From: Proteus vulgaris | Lineage (GTDB): Bacteria; Pseudomonadota; Gammaproteobacteria; Enterobacterales; Enterobacteriaceae | Reading direction: 5' to 3' | DNA length: 64,000 nucleotides | Assembly (NCBI RefSeq): GCF_023100685.1 | Contig: NZ_CP090064.1 | Coordinates: 682,001-746,000, forward strand | Shown: piece by piece, positions 1 through 8,916 of the stretch | How the letters are laid out: each line of letters begins with the position of its first letter | Position numbering within the stretch: position 1 is the stretch's first letter | The notes under the pieces: model-generated | What the model was told of the DNA's origin: nothing | What the model saw: only the letters and a program-made list of their open reading frames with translations | Database searches by the model: none | Position numbers and translations under genes: made by a program

Positions 1-108
1 TGCCGTAATAATGATCCTGAATATGAGGAAACTTGTATTCGGGATTTTTTATTTTTCTATCACTATTTAAAAAAAGAAAAGTTTGCAGAAAAAGAAAGCC
101 CCAAATAA
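1..108 (+). CDS. C-terminal end of a truncated upstream gene (unknown product)
   Basis: Frame 1 is open from the first base of the window to a TAA at 106-108, giving 35 codons that end in a charged tail (KKEKFAEKESPK). The stop lies inside a perfect 24-bp palindrome that looks like the terminator of this gene, which supports a real 3' end. The gene starts outside the window and the residues visible are too few to name a family. Confidence 0.5.
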   Translation, partial: CRNNDPEYEETCIRDFLFFYHYLKKEKFAEKESPK

Positions 109-121
109 ATTTATTTGGGGC
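98..121 (+). terminator. Palindromic terminator-like hairpin
   Basis: A perfect 24-bp palindrome: the 12-nt arm GCCCCAAATAAA is followed directly by its reverse complement. It overlaps the stop codon of the truncated gene. There is no long T-tract after it, so termination is inferred from its position and symmetry. Confidence 0.5.
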
Positions 122-179
122 GATTGCAAAACAAAGAGGTGGGTGCGGATCTTTTTTTTCAAGTAAGGAGTCAATAAAA

Positions 180-257
180 TTGACTAAAATAACCTTATTT
201 GGAATTAATGTTATTTGTGCGACCGTTCTTTCATTCACTATGATTGTTGGTGAATAA
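180..257 (+). CDS. Possible 25-residue hydrophobic peptide (TTG start)
   Basis: A short frame begins with TTG at 180, nine bases after a good ribosome binding site (AAGGAG, 165-170), and ends with TAA at 255-257. The peptide starts LTKITLFGINV and is almost entirely hydrophobic, as expected of a one-span small membrane protein. A G-rich/C-rich imperfect hairpin followed by CAATTTTTC lies near 331-360. I do not recognise it. The start codon and short length make it uncertain. Confidence 0.3.
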   Translation: MTKITLFGINVICATVLSFTMIVGE

Positions 258-416
258 TTAGGTTCTCTTAACATTGGTGATAGGGACACAGTAGTTCAAG
301 CTATTTTGATGTTCAATAAATAGTTTGGTGGGGGGCGGTTTTCTCCCCTCAATTTTTCTTCAAGTTGTTAGATTTGTGGTACAAGCACCCTGTCTTTAAA
401 ATAGATTATTCGGCAT

Positions 417-436
417 AAATGATAATGATTGCTATT
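417..436 (+). promoter_or_regulatory. Fur-box-like site upstream of the AraC regulator
   Basis: AATGATAATGATTGCTATTT matches the left nine bases of the classical Fur consensus (GATAATGAT) exactly and the right half partly. It lies about 55 bp before the regulator's start codon, where iron repression of an iron-uptake regulator would be expected. A 14-bp palindrome (GTCAAA-TG-TTTGAC, 439-452) follows directly and could be a second operator. Confidence 0.55.
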
Positions 437-491
437 TCGTCAAATGTTTGACAACATAGGTGATTATTTACTCTGCTGATATCTTTCTATT

Positions 492-1385
492 ATGTCTCAA
501 CACTCTTCATTCTATTCATACATTGGTTATCAACCTAAGCATCAGCAGGTTGAAGAATATCGCTTTCAAGACCAAATTCTATTGCGCCAAGGTGTATTGG
601 AAACCACGGAAGATCTGCAGATTGAAGAGACTTATCAAGCCGGCTTTAATTTAGTGGCTGTTCATAGTGGAAGTGTGATTAGTGAAAGTGTCAATGGGCA
701 GAAAATAGAGATAGCGACACCGAGTATTTTTATTGCTAATAGTGTTGAACGCTATTCTTTATTGAATCAGTTTAAATCGGGCGATCCCCTAAGATATACA
801 TTATTGCAATTATCATCTCAGTGGCTTGAGCAACAACATATTTTATTGCCCCCCATACTGCAACAAAACCAATCACTCATGTTGCATCATCTGACTATGG
901 ATAACACTTTTTTAGCGTTAACCATGCAGTTATTTCAAAATCCAGTTCACGACTCTTTAAAACCACTTTATTATTCTGGCAAAGCGTGTGAGTTTGCTTC
1001 ATTAAGTTTGCAATATTTATGTCATGCGCAAGAGCCTGCGAATCGACCACTAAGTCAGCGTGAAAAAAACAGCTTAAAACAGGCGAAAGAGATTTTAATT
1101 GCTGAAATGGAAACACCACCGAAACTTGAAATATTAGCGGCACGCGTGGGATTAAATACACGAAAACTCACTCAAGGTTTTCGTCAATTATTTGGTAATT
1201 CTGTTTATGGTTGGCTACAAGAGTATCGCTTACAAACCGCATATAACATGTTGCTAAATGAAGGAGAATCCATCTCAAGTGTTGCCTATTATGTTGGGTA
1301 TACACCGGCTCATTTTTCTGTCGCATTTCGCAAACGTTTTGGTATATTGCCGGGAGATGTACGCAAAGGGCATTTCACGCCTTAA
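492..1385 (+). CDS. AraC-family (PchR/YbtA-type) transcriptional regulator of iron uptake
   Basis: A 297-residue regulator. The C-terminal third (about 200-295) is an AraC/XylS double helix-turn-helix, with a first helix pair around LEILAARVGLNTRKLTQGF and a second around ISSVAYYVGYTPAHFSVAF. The N-terminal 190 residues are the presumed effector domain, without recognisable catalytic residues. Siderophore loci commonly carry such a regulator (PchR for pyochelin, YbtA for yersiniabactin), which activates transport genes when the ferric siderophore is present. It stands just upstream of the transport operon, with its own Fur-like site. Two pairs of 9-bp direct repeats in front of the ABC and receptor genes are its likely targets. 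The ATG at 492 has no strong ribosome binding site, so the exact start is uncertain. Confidence 0.85.
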   Translation: MSQHSSFYSYIGYQPKHQQVEEYRFQDQILLRQGVLETTEDLQIEETYQAGFNLVAVHSGSVISESVNGQKIEIATPSIFIANSVERYSLLNQFKSGDPLRYTLLQLSSQWLEQQHILLPPILQQNQSLMLHHLTMDNTFLALTMQLFQNPVHDSLKPLYYSGKACEFASLSLQYLCHAQEPANRPLSQREKNSLKQAKEILIAEMETPPKLEILAARVGLNTRKLTQGFRQLFGNSVYGWLQEYRLQTAYNMLLNEGESISSVAYYVGYTPAHFSVAFRKRFGILPGDVRKGHFTP

Positions 1386-1504
1386 TTGATTTTATTAGGT
1401 TTATCGGTATATTTATTATCTTCTTCGCTTGATTTACCATCTATTAAACACTTAATTAATTCTATCTTTCCCACCTTGCTTAATAAATAAGCAAAATGCT
1501 TCTA

Positions 1505-1534
1505 AATCGAAAGTAATAGTCACGCAATCTAAAG
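1505..1534 (+). promoter_or_regulatory. Direct-repeat operator (probable AraC-regulator site) before the ABC genes
   Basis: AATCGAAAG (1505-1513) and AATCTAAAG (1526-1534) are in the same orientation exactly 21 bp apart, two helical turns. A possible -10 (TAAATA, 1551-1556) follows 16-17 nt later. The same motif pair with the same 21-bp period occurs before the receptor gene at 4964-4993. Binding by the adjacent AraC-type regulator is inferred. Confidence 0.55.
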
Positions 1535-1597
1535 TCTTGTTGCTAGAGGGTAAATACCCTTTTCGCTATAGTGCCACAAGATGTTGTGGAGATTATT

Positions 1598-3292
1598 ATG
1601 CATAATGAATTATGGGCGTTGTTGCGTCCTTATCGCACTTTATTAATAAGTGCGCTGTTACTACAAACTGTTGCTGGTTTTAGCTCTTTAGTACCTTGGC
1701 TGGCACTCTATCAACTTATTATTTCTTTCCCTTCAGCTAATACGTTTTGGTTAACCATTGCGGTTATTGGTGGCGTTGTATGGCTTATTTCACAGACAAT
1801 TGCCTTTCATTTAACGCATTTAATGGATGCTAAATTAACTTATCAATTACGGTTAGCATTATCAGAAAAAATGCAAAAATTACCGTTGAATTGGTTTATT
1901 AGCCAAGGGAAAAATGGTGTTAACCAATATGTTCAGCGCGATATTAAAGCTCTACATCAATTAATTGCTCATGCACCCGCTGATATCGTGCAATTAATGG
2001 TTGTTCCTATTATTGCCATTATCGTGTTATCAACCGTAAATCTTTTTTTATTGGTTTTCTCTCTCATTCCTTTAATCATTGCTTACTTTTGTTTTAAACA
2101 AACTCAATCTTCACGTTATCAAACTTATTGTGAACAACGTGATAAGGCAATGAAAACGCTCTTTGAAGATTATCAACTTCTTGCTGAAAACCCACTTGTA
2201 GCACGTCAATTTCCGCATAAAGGTATTGTTGATAGAACAGAGAAAGCATTATTTAATTTTGTTTATCATTTTCAAAATTGGGTTAAAAGAGTCGGATTAT
2301 TAGGATCACTTACCCAGTTATTATTGAGTGCAACATTATTAACGGGATGGCTATTACTGGGTGCTACTATTTTTGAACAAGCGTTACCATTGGCCGATTT
2401 ACTCCTGTTTATTTTATTATTAAGACGTATTGCAGAGCCTGTCATGGCTATGGGGCATGGTGGTGACGCCTTACGTGGAGCGAAAAAATCAGCGCAGCGG
2501 ATCCAACAATTATTAAATCAACCTGAAATGCAATATGGTGATTTATCGACAAACACGATATCTCATGCTGTTGCGTTAACGGCAGATTCTGTTTGCCTTT
2601 CGTATGGTGATAAAGAGATCCTTGATAATATTAATTTTGAAATTAAAAAAGGAGAGTTTATTGCCATTGTAGGGCCTTCCGGCGCAGGTAAAAGCTCTTT
2701 ATTACAACTTATTGCTCGATTTATGGATGCAACATCAGGTGAGATCATGATTGAGAATAAGCGCTTACAAGCATATTCACGTCATGCATTAAACCAAATT
2801 ACCACAGTGGTGATGCAAAACAGCCAACCACTACCTTACTCCATTAAAGATAACTTGTTGTTATTTAATCCACATTGTAGCGAAGAGCAATTGCAATCGG
2901 CAATTAATGAAACGCATTTTGCTCAAGTCATTGAACTTCTACCTCAAGGTTTATCAACGATCATCAATGATGAAACACCACTTTCTGGTGGTGAAGCTCA
3001 ACGTTTGGCGATAGCCCGTGCATTCATTGCCAATAGTCCTTTGTTATTGGCTGATGAACCTTCTTCAGCGCTTGATCCTGATAATACGCAACATATTTTT
3101 AATGCGCTAAAAAATAAAACCATGACACGGATAGTCGTCACACATTCACTGGTTTTGGCACAACAAGCTAACAGAGTGATATTTATGGTTGATGGAAGGT
3201 TAGTCGCAATGGGAAATCATGATGATTTACTACTCAATTGTGAGCGCTATAGTGATTTTGTTCAGAAACAAGGAGAGCAAAATGAAGACTAA
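1598..3292 (+). CDS. ABC transporter, fused membrane/ATPase half-transporter (YbtP/PchH-like)
   Basis: A 564-residue half-transporter. The first 310 residues hold about six membrane spans; the ATPase domain follows with Walker A GPSGAGKSS, signature LSGGEAQRLAIARAF and Walker B LLLADEPSSALDP. ATG 1598 is preferred over the GTG at 1571 because TGGAG (1587-1591) sits six bases before it. It overlaps the next gene by 11 nt, and the pair would make a heterodimer. Paired proteins of this kind in yersiniabactin and pyochelin loci (YbtP/YbtQ, PchH/PchI) move ferric siderophore across the inner membrane or help release its iron. The substrate here is inferred from neighbours only. Confidence 0.85.
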   Translation: MHNELWALLRPYRTLLISALLLQTVAGFSSLVPWLALYQLIISFPSANTFWLTIAVIGGVVWLISQTIAFHLTHLMDAKLTYQLRLALSEKMQKLPLNWFISQGKNGVNQYVQRDIKALHQLIAHAPADIVQLMVVPIIAIIVLSTVNLFLLVFSLIPLIIAYFCFKQTQSSRYQTYCEQRDKAMKTLFEDYQLLAENPLVARQFPHKGIVDRTEKALFNFVYHFQNWVKRVGLLGSLTQLLLSATLLTGWLLLGATIFEQALPLADLLLFILLLRRIAEPVMAMGHGGDALRGAKKSAQRIQQLLNQPEMQYGDLSTNTISHAVALTADSVCLSYGDKEILDNINFEIKKGEFIAIVGPSGAGKSSLLQLIARFMDATSGEIMIENKRLQAYSRHALNQITTVVMQNSQPLPYSIKDNLLLFNPHCSEEQLQSAINETHFAQVIELLPQGLSTIINDETPLSGGEAQRLAIARAFIANSPLLLADEPSSALDPDNTQHIFNALKNKTMTRIVVTHSLVLAQQANRVIFMVDGRLVAMGNHDDLLLNCERYSDFVQKQGEQNED

Positions 3293-4922
3293 TCCCTTTG
3301 TTTCATTACTCTTATCTTTAAAATTTCCCCTTAGTTTTATGGTTTTTAGTGCCATTTTAGAAGGGTTATGTGGTTTATTATTATTGCCTATTATTATCTA
3401 TTGGGATCAGGATGCTAGCCTATATTTATGGATATTGGCAGGATTAACATTCGTTACTCTGGTTTTTCAGTATATTGCAACATTAAAAGGTTTTCTGGCA
3501 GGTACAACGGTGATGAGGATCTTAGTTCAAGCGTTGATCCGCCATTTACCGCGTAGTTTAACACCACCGCCTCAAGCACAAACGTTATGCTCAGGTGCTG
3601 CAATGAGTGCAATGAGCATTCCTGCTCATTTACTGGCTCCTGTTATCAGTGTTGTAGTGACACCATTAACTGTAATTATTGGCCTTTTATTTTATAACGC
3701 CACTTTTGCTTTTATTTTTATCGTGGCTGCATTATTACTTGTTGTAGTGATGCGGATCAGTGCCAAAGGGCTGTATAGACAAGAAGTGGCACTGCAAACA
3801 GCAGAGGCTGTGGCGGCTAAAACATTGGCTGATTTTGCACAACATCAGGCATTATTGCGAAAAAGTGGACAAAATACGCTGTTCTCGCAGCAGTTACAGC
3901 AAGATTTATTGGCACAACATCACCAACAAGTGCAGTTATTACAAAGAAGTTTACCCTATCATCTGATTTTCTCTTTCTGTATTCAGGTTATTTTTATTGC
4001 CGTTTTAGTTATTGGTGCAATGAATGTTGATGCTAATACTCTTACTTTAACGCAGTGGTTGGCGGTCGTAGTATTAATTGCTCGTTTTATTGAACCGTTA
4101 TTTCAGCTTTCTCATATTGATCAGGCATTAAGACAGAGTAAACAATCACTTACTTTAATAAAAAATGCGTTGGATGCTCCCACATTACAAAGTCCAAAAC
4201 AAAGTGATATTCCTAAAAGCAATGACATTCGTTGTGAAAAACTGGATGTGAATAATAGTTTAGGTACGCCGATCCTTTCTAACATAACAGCGCTATGTCC
4301 CGATAAAAAAATGACGGCAATTGTCGGCAGTTCTGGTGCAGGTAAAACAACATTACTACGTGTTTTAGCGCGTCTTATTGATGCAGATAAAGGACAAGTT
4401 TTTTATGGAGATAAAAAAGTTAATGATTTATCTGAGAGTGTATTAGCGCGAACAAGACAAATCGTATTTCAGCATAACCAATTAATTAGAGGCTCATTGC
4501 GTTGGTCATTATTACAAGATGAGAACTCAACTGTCAGCGATAATGATATTTTACATCTACTTAATGGATTGAATTTATCGGTGACTCAAACTGATTTAGA
4601 TGAAGATGTGGGCGATCAGGGAGATCGTTATTCTGGTGGACAAAAACAGCGACTATGTTTAGCGCGTTCATTATTAGCCGATCCTAAGATCTTATTTTTA
4701 GATGAACCTACGGCAAGCCTTGATACAGTCAGTCGTGAAAAAGTGGCTCTTTATCTTGAAAACCTAACATCCACTCGAGTCGTGATCACCCATGATCCGG
4801 ATATTGCTAAACGAGCGGATCATGTCATTGTGCTTGATGATGGAAAAGTCATTGAAGAAGGTTCTCCTGATGCATTGTTGTTATCTTCAACATGGTTCTC
4901 ACGTTTTTGTGGATCATATTGA
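3282..4922 (+). CDS. ABC transporter, fused membrane/ATPase half-transporter (YbtQ/PchI-like)
   Basis: A 546-residue second half-transporter: an N-terminal membrane domain of about six spans and a C-terminal ATPase with Walker A GSSGAGKTT, signature YSGGQKQRLCLARS and Walker B ILFLDEPTASLDT. The start at 3282 follows AAGGAGAGCAAA and lies inside the last codons of the preceding gene, so translation is probably coupled. An upstream in-frame start at 3219 lies deep within the previous gene and is rejected. With its partner it likely forms the inner-membrane step of this siderophore locus. The direction of transport cannot be read from the sequence. Confidence 0.85.
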   Translation: MKTNPFVSLLLSLKFPLSFMVFSAILEGLCGLLLLPIIIYWDQDASLYLWILAGLTFVTLVFQYIATLKGFLAGTTVMRILVQALIRHLPRSLTPPPQAQTLCSGAAMSAMSIPAHLLAPVISVVVTPLTVIIGLLFYNATFAFIFIVAALLLVVVMRISAKGLYRQEVALQTAEAVAAKTLADFAQHQALLRKSGQNTLFSQQLQQDLLAQHHQQVQLLQRSLPYHLIFSFCIQVIFIAVLVIGAMNVDANTLTLTQWLAVVVLIARFIEPLFQLSHIDQALRQSKQSLTLIKNALDAPTLQSPKQSDIPKSNDIRCEKLDVNNSLGTPILSNITALCPDKKMTAIVGSSGAGKTTLLRVLARLIDADKGQVFYGDKKVNDLSESVLARTRQIVFQHNQLIRGSLRWSLLQDENSTVSDNDILHLLNGLNLSVTQTDLDEDVGDQGDRYSGGQKQRLCLARSLLADPKILFLDEPTASLDTVSREKVALYLENLTSTRVVITHDPDIAKRADHVIVLDDGKVIEEGSPDALLLSSTWFSRFCGSY

Positions 4923-4963
4923 GTTTTTCGATCTTCATTAGTTGTTGAGTAATATCGATTGGC

Positions 4964-4993
4964 AATCGAAAGAGATAATTTGGCAATCGAAAA
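4964..4993 (+). promoter_or_regulatory. Direct-repeat operator (probable AraC-regulator site) before the receptor gene
   Basis: AATCGAAAG (4964-4972) and AATCGAAAA (4985-4993) repeat with a 21-bp period inside the longer repeat TTGGCAATCGAAA (4959-4971, 4980/4981-4992). A possible -10 element lies about 17 nt downstream, the same geometry as at 1505-1534. This suggests that one activator controls both transcription units. Confidence 0.6.
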
Positions 4994-5018
4994 TACCCTA
5001 ATCCCAAAATTGATAGAG

Positions 5019-5036
5019 TGATAACCATTATCATTT
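5019..5036 (+). promoter_or_regulatory. Fur box before the TonB-dependent receptor
   Basis: TGATAACCATTATCATTT is close to the Fur consensus and lies just downstream of the putative activator repeats, about 20 bp before the receptor start. The position would let Fur block RNA polymerase at the start site while the AraC-type activator binds upstream. Confidence 0.7.
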
Positions 5037-5054
5037 GAATATTTTGGGATAGGT

Positions 5055-7247
5055 ATGGTTTACATTTCTTCTTTAGCTGACTTAGATAAAACACAGAAAT
5101 TATCACCAGTATTAAATCAACGTACACAAAATAAATTGGCATTAACACAATGCGCTATTTTGTGTTCTACCGCTTTATTTTCACTTTCTGCTATCGCAAA
5201 TACAGCAACAGAAAATAATAAAGCAGTCGATGTTTTGGTGGTAACGGAAAGCACGGCACAACATCGCGATAGCCTTGCTCCCGGCGTTAGTACATTAAGT
5301 AAAATGGCGCTTAAGCCCAGAGAGATCCCACAAACTGTCTCTGTGATAGACAGAGAGCAAATAGAAACTCAAAACCTAAATACCCTTGATGAAGTAATGA
5401 CTCGTGCTAATGGGGTTACTAGCGCACCTTTTGTTTTATTAACAACGGCTTATTACGCTCGTGGCTTTCAAATTAACTCTTTTGAGCTTGATGGTGTTCC
5501 TGCTTTAATGGGAAATATGGCAAGTTCGCCACAAGATATGGCTGTTTATGAACGTGTTGAGATCTTAAAAGGCTCTAACGGATTAATGCATGGAATGGGA
5601 AATCCTGCGGCAACCATCAATATGGTACGTAAACACGCACCTTTAGACGATCAACTAAAAGCAACATTTACGGCTGGAAGTTGGAACCGTTATCGCGGTG
5701 AAGTCGATGTGGGCGGGCGTTTAAATCAAGAAGGCAGTGTGCGCGGTCGAGTCGTAATGGCGTGGGAAGATAAAGATTTTTTCTATGATATCTCAGATCA
5801 AAAGACTCGCTTGATTTATGCCACAGTGGATGCGGACTTAACGGCTAACACACTATTACGTACAGGTATTCAATATCAAACAATAGACTCCATCACCAAT
5901 ATGGCAGGTGTGCCAATGGGAAAAGATGGTAGCGATTTGCACCTTTCTCGTAAAACCTATTTAGATGCTGACTGGGATAAATTCAAATGGGATACCACTC
6001 GTTTATTTACCGGAATTGAACATCAAATTAATGATGATTGGCTGTTTAAAATCAACGGCGATTATCAATATGCTAAAGCACGTTTATTGTATGCAGGGGC
6101 ATGGGGAAATATTGATCCTGAAACTGGTGATGGAGCCATGCTAATGGGAGGGGCATACAAGTTCCATAACTATCAAACCAGTCTTGATACCAATGTCACA
6201 GGAAAAATTAATGGTTGGGGCTTACAACATGACGTGATAGTGGGAATGAGTTACTCAAAGGCCAGTGAAGAACAGCACACTGGTCAATTTAAAGATCCTC
6301 TCAATGTACCTGTGAATATTTATCGCTGGGATCCTCACAGTGTACCGAAACCACAAATAACGGGCTATTCCTCTCAAGGTGCGACAAAAACGGAACAAAC
6401 TGGCATCTATGGAATGGGGCGGATCAAACTTATTGAGCCAGTAACATTGATTGCAGGGGCGAGAGCGAGCTGGTGGGAAGTGACAAAACCCCAAGCTAAG
6501 TTTACTGAAAATGGAAAAATCACCCCTTATGGTGGTTTGATTTGGGACTTTGCACCTCAATGGTCATGGTACAGCAGTTATTCTACGGTTTATCAACCAC
6601 AAACAGGGAAAACTTGGAGTGGTGAAATGTTGAAACCAGTGGAAGGACAAACCGTTGAAACCGGGATCAAAGGCGCTTTGATGAATGGTGGACTTAACGT
6701 CTCCGCCGCTGTTTTCCGTATTGATATGAAAAATAATCCACAAGAAGATCCGGCCCATCCTGGAGGGGGATTTAATACCTATCTTATTAGTGGCGGCAAA
6801 GTTGTTAGTCAAGGTTTTGATATTGAAGGAATGGGGTACTTATCGCCATTTTGGGATCTCTCTGTCGGTTATACCTATACCGATACGGAATATAAAGAAG
6901 ACACACTGAATAAAGGTAATAGCTTTAACTCATTAGTTCCTCGCCACATGGTAAGAGTGTGGACAAATTATCAGTTACCTTGGGATGCGCGTAAGTGGAG
7001 TGTGGGCGGTGGTATTCAAGCGCAAAGTGAATATAGCAAAACAAACGGTGAAGTTACGTTACGTCAAGGTGGCTATGCGGTATTTAATTCGCGTTTAGGT
7101 TACCAAATTAATGAACATTGGTCTGCGGCATTAAATATTAATAACGTCTTTGATAAACGTTATTACTCAAGCCTTTTCTCACCTCAATGGAATAACCGTT
7201 ATGGCGAACCTCGTAACGTTATGTTGAATATCAAGGCTGATTTCTAA
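5055..7247 (+). CDS. TonB-dependent ferric-siderophore receptor
   Basis: A 730-residue outer-membrane receptor. A long signal region (hydrophobic stretch near residues 28-46, ending in AIA-NTAT) is followed by a TonB-box-like segment (AVDVLVVTE, about 55-63). A plug domain comes next, with PQTVSVIDREQIE and the plug/barrel motif VEILKGSNGLMHGMGNPAATIN, broken here at RVEILKGSNG. The 22-strand barrel ends in the typical aromatic KADF. Such receptors import ferric siderophores using energy from TonB-ExbB-ExbD; exbBD are at 18777-20231. Overall it resembles FpvA/FoxA/FptA-type receptors. The ligand is unknown, but neighbours resembling pyochelin and yersiniabactin genes suggest a phenolate-thiazoline type. 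It overlaps the next gene by one base. Confidence 0.88.
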   Translation: MVYISSLADLDKTQKLSPVLNQRTQNKLALTQCAILCSTALFSLSAIANTATENNKAVDVLVVTESTAQHRDSLAPGVSTLSKMALKPREIPQTVSVIDREQIETQNLNTLDEVMTRANGVTSAPFVLLTTAYYARGFQINSFELDGVPALMGNMASSPQDMAVYERVEILKGSNGLMHGMGNPAATINMVRKHAPLDDQLKATFTAGSWNRYRGEVDVGGRLNQEGSVRGRVVMAWEDKDFFYDISDQKTRLIYATVDADLTANTLLRTGIQYQTIDSITNMAGVPMGKDGSDLHLSRKTYLDADWDKFKWDTTRLFTGIEHQINDDWLFKINGDYQYAKARLLYAGAWGNIDPETGDGAMLMGGAYKFHNYQTSLDTNVTGKINGWGLQHDVIVGMSYSKASEEQHTGQFKDPLNVPVNIYRWDPHSVPKPQITGYSSQGATKTEQTGIYGMGRIKLIEPVTLIAGARASWWEVTKPQAKFTENGKITPYGGLIWDFAPQWSWYSSYSTVYQPQTGKTWSGEMLKPVEGQTVETGIKGALMNGGLNVSAAVFRIDMKNNPQEDPAHPGGGFNTYLISGGKVVSQGFDIEGMGYLSPFWDLSVGYTYTDTEYKEDTLNKGNSFNSLVPRHMVRVWTNYQLPWDARKWSVGGGIQAQSEYSKTNGEVTLRQGGYAVFNSRLGYQINEHWSAALNINNVFDKRYYSSLFSPQWNNRYGEPRNVMLNIKADF

Positions 7248-7501
7248 TGCAAAAGGCATTGCTGATCAGTTGTGCAGTTTTAGGCAGCGTAATAGGAAGT
7301 ATTACGCTGTCACTACTGATAGCAACATTTTATCCCAGCACTGATCCTCTTAATTGCCTGTATGCAGCCGTCTTTTTACCTGTTATCTGTTTATGTGGAT
7401 TGCTCTGTTTTAGCTTATTCTCACTGAATGGAAAACAGGTATTTTGGCGAGCATGGAGCTGGTGGCCATTACCTTTAATATTGTTGGAATTTATTCTATG
7501 A
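7247..7501 (+). CDS. Small three-span membrane protein of the siderophore locus (DUF3649-like)
   Basis: An 84-residue protein made almost entirely of three hydrophobic segments (about 3-28, 36-60, 68-84). It begins on the last base of the receptor stop codon and ends with an ATGA overlap with the next gene, so it is tightly coupled in the operon. Small membrane proteins in this position, between a siderophore receptor and a PepSY protein, are known as DUF3649/DUF3325 families. I infer kinship from size, topology and position, not from a specific motif. Its role is unknown. Confidence 0.65.
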   Translation: MQKALLISCAVLGSVIGSITLSLLIATFYPSTDPLNCLYAAVFLPVICLCGLLCFSLFSLNGKQVFWRAWSWWPLPLILLEFIL

Positions 7502-8904
7502 AAGCAATATTAAAGCGCCAATTTTTACAACTTCATCGCCAAGTAGGTTCTTTATTTGGCATTCTATTATTTATTATTCTATTGACGGGAACATGGTCAC
7601 TAGCGCATGAAAATTTAAATATATGGGTTCAATTTAAGCCTTTAAATAAAGAATTATTACCATTAGATCAGTTATTAGCCAAAGGTGAATACTTCTTAGG
7701 TGAAAATGGCTTTAATAGTGTGAAATTACCCTCTATAGATTATCCAATTATCACTTTTTGCCAAGGAATGGGCGATTGTTCACTGCAATTAAATGCACAA
7801 ACGGGTGAAGGAATTACAGTAAGAGACGTTATCTCTCCTATTGTTAATTTACATAAAAATCTATTTATGGGGTTTTCTGGACGATTATTTATTAGCTTAT
7901 TTGGTTTTGTTTTTGCGCTATTACTAATAACTGGCATTGTTATTCATCACCGTAAAGCCTATCAATTATTTCGACTCCGTTTTAATCAAGGGCGTAGGCT
8001 GTTTTTCTTTGATTTACATAATGTCATTGGATTATGGAGTTATCCGTGGCTCGTAATGTTTGCATTAACGGGGGCATTATCAGGATTAGGGGCATTCGGT
8101 ACATTAATGCTCGCAAAATATGTGGAGCCAGAAGCACCAGCACAAGTCATGATGAAATTAATGGGACAATCAACACCCGTTTCATCTGAGTTTATTGCAT
8201 CTTCTCCTAGCTCATTGTTAATTCAACTTTCACAAGAAAAAGCAGACTTTATTCCTGAAACTATTAATTGGAAAAATAGAGGTAATGCTGAACAGCAAAT
8301 TACGGTGAGTGGTATTAATTTATATTTACCCAGCACCGCTAATTTTGAGCAGTTATTTTTTTCTGGCTTAGATAATCATTGGATTGCGGAAAAGAGTGCT
8401 GTGTCTCAGCAATTTTGGACGCGTGCTTTTATTGCCATTCAACCTTTGCATTATGGCCAATATTTATGGACAGGTTCAGCAAACTTTAGTTTATCGGTAC
8501 TTCATTGCCTAATGGGAATGATGGCCTGTGTATTAACCTTTAGTGGATTAATAATTTGGGTATTAAAAAAGCCCATTAATATCAGTTCCCGTTTAGTGTT
8601 AGGAAGTTGTTCTGGTTTAATTTTTGCCAGTATATGTTTACTTCCTATCGCTATTTTCTCCGCGTTATCACCGATACTGCCTTTTTTTAGTGTTTGGTTG
8701 ATAACGCTTCTTTTTTATTTGTTTTATCCGCAAGTGATCAAACTTACTTTTCTTATTTTAACCATAAGTAGTGTGGTTTTATTTATCAGTGTCTTTAGTC
8801 ACTTATTTATAACTCATGCTGCTTTGTGGTGGGTAAGTTGTGCCTTGTTGATCAGTGCCGTTTTCTATTTTTTGATGGGTCTTTTTCTACTTAAAAGACA
8901 GTAA
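7498..8904 (+). CDS. PepSY-domain membrane protein (PiuB/FoxB-like, putative siderophore-iron reductase)
   Basis: A 468-residue integral membrane protein. The first span (about 17-37, LFGILLFIILLTGTWSLAHE) is followed by a periplasmic loop. Further spans are near 120-150, 185-210 and 330-360, and four hydrophobic stretches lie in the last 100 residues. The pattern of an N-terminal PepSY_TM helix, HKNLFMG and a central DLHNVIGLW span matches PepSY-TM proteins in iron-uptake operons (FoxB, PiuB). Members are proposed to reduce iron from siderophores in the inner membrane or periplasm. ATG 7498 shares ATGA with the preceding stop and is chosen over an in-frame start at 7444. Confidence 0.75.
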   Translation: MKAILKRQFLQLHRQVGSLFGILLFIILLTGTWSLAHENLNIWVQFKPLNKELLPLDQLLAKGEYFLGENGFNSVKLPSIDYPIITFCQGMGDCSLQLNAQTGEGITVRDVISPIVNLHKNLFMGFSGRLFISLFGFVFALLLITGIVIHHRKAYQLFRLRFNQGRRLFFFDLHNVIGLWSYPWLVMFALTGALSGLGAFGTLMLAKYVEPEAPAQVMMKLMGQSTPVSSEFIASSPSSLLIQLSQEKADFIPETINWKNRGNAEQQITVSGINLYLPSTANFEQLFFSGLDNHWIAEKSAVSQQFWTRAFIAIQPLHYGQYLWTGSANFSLSVLHCLMGMMACVLTFSGLIIWVLKKPINISSRLVLGSCSGLIFASICLLPIAIFSALSPILPFFSVWLITLLFYLFYPQVIKLTFLILTISSVVLFISVFSHLFITHAALWWVSCALLISAVFYFLMGLFLLKRQ

Positions 8905-8916
8905 TTGGAGTCTGTT

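Noticed and set aside
460..654. 64-codon frame overlapping the start of the AraC-type regulator
   Set aside because: It is out of frame with the regulator, has no family features, and its start region overlaps the presumed promoter.
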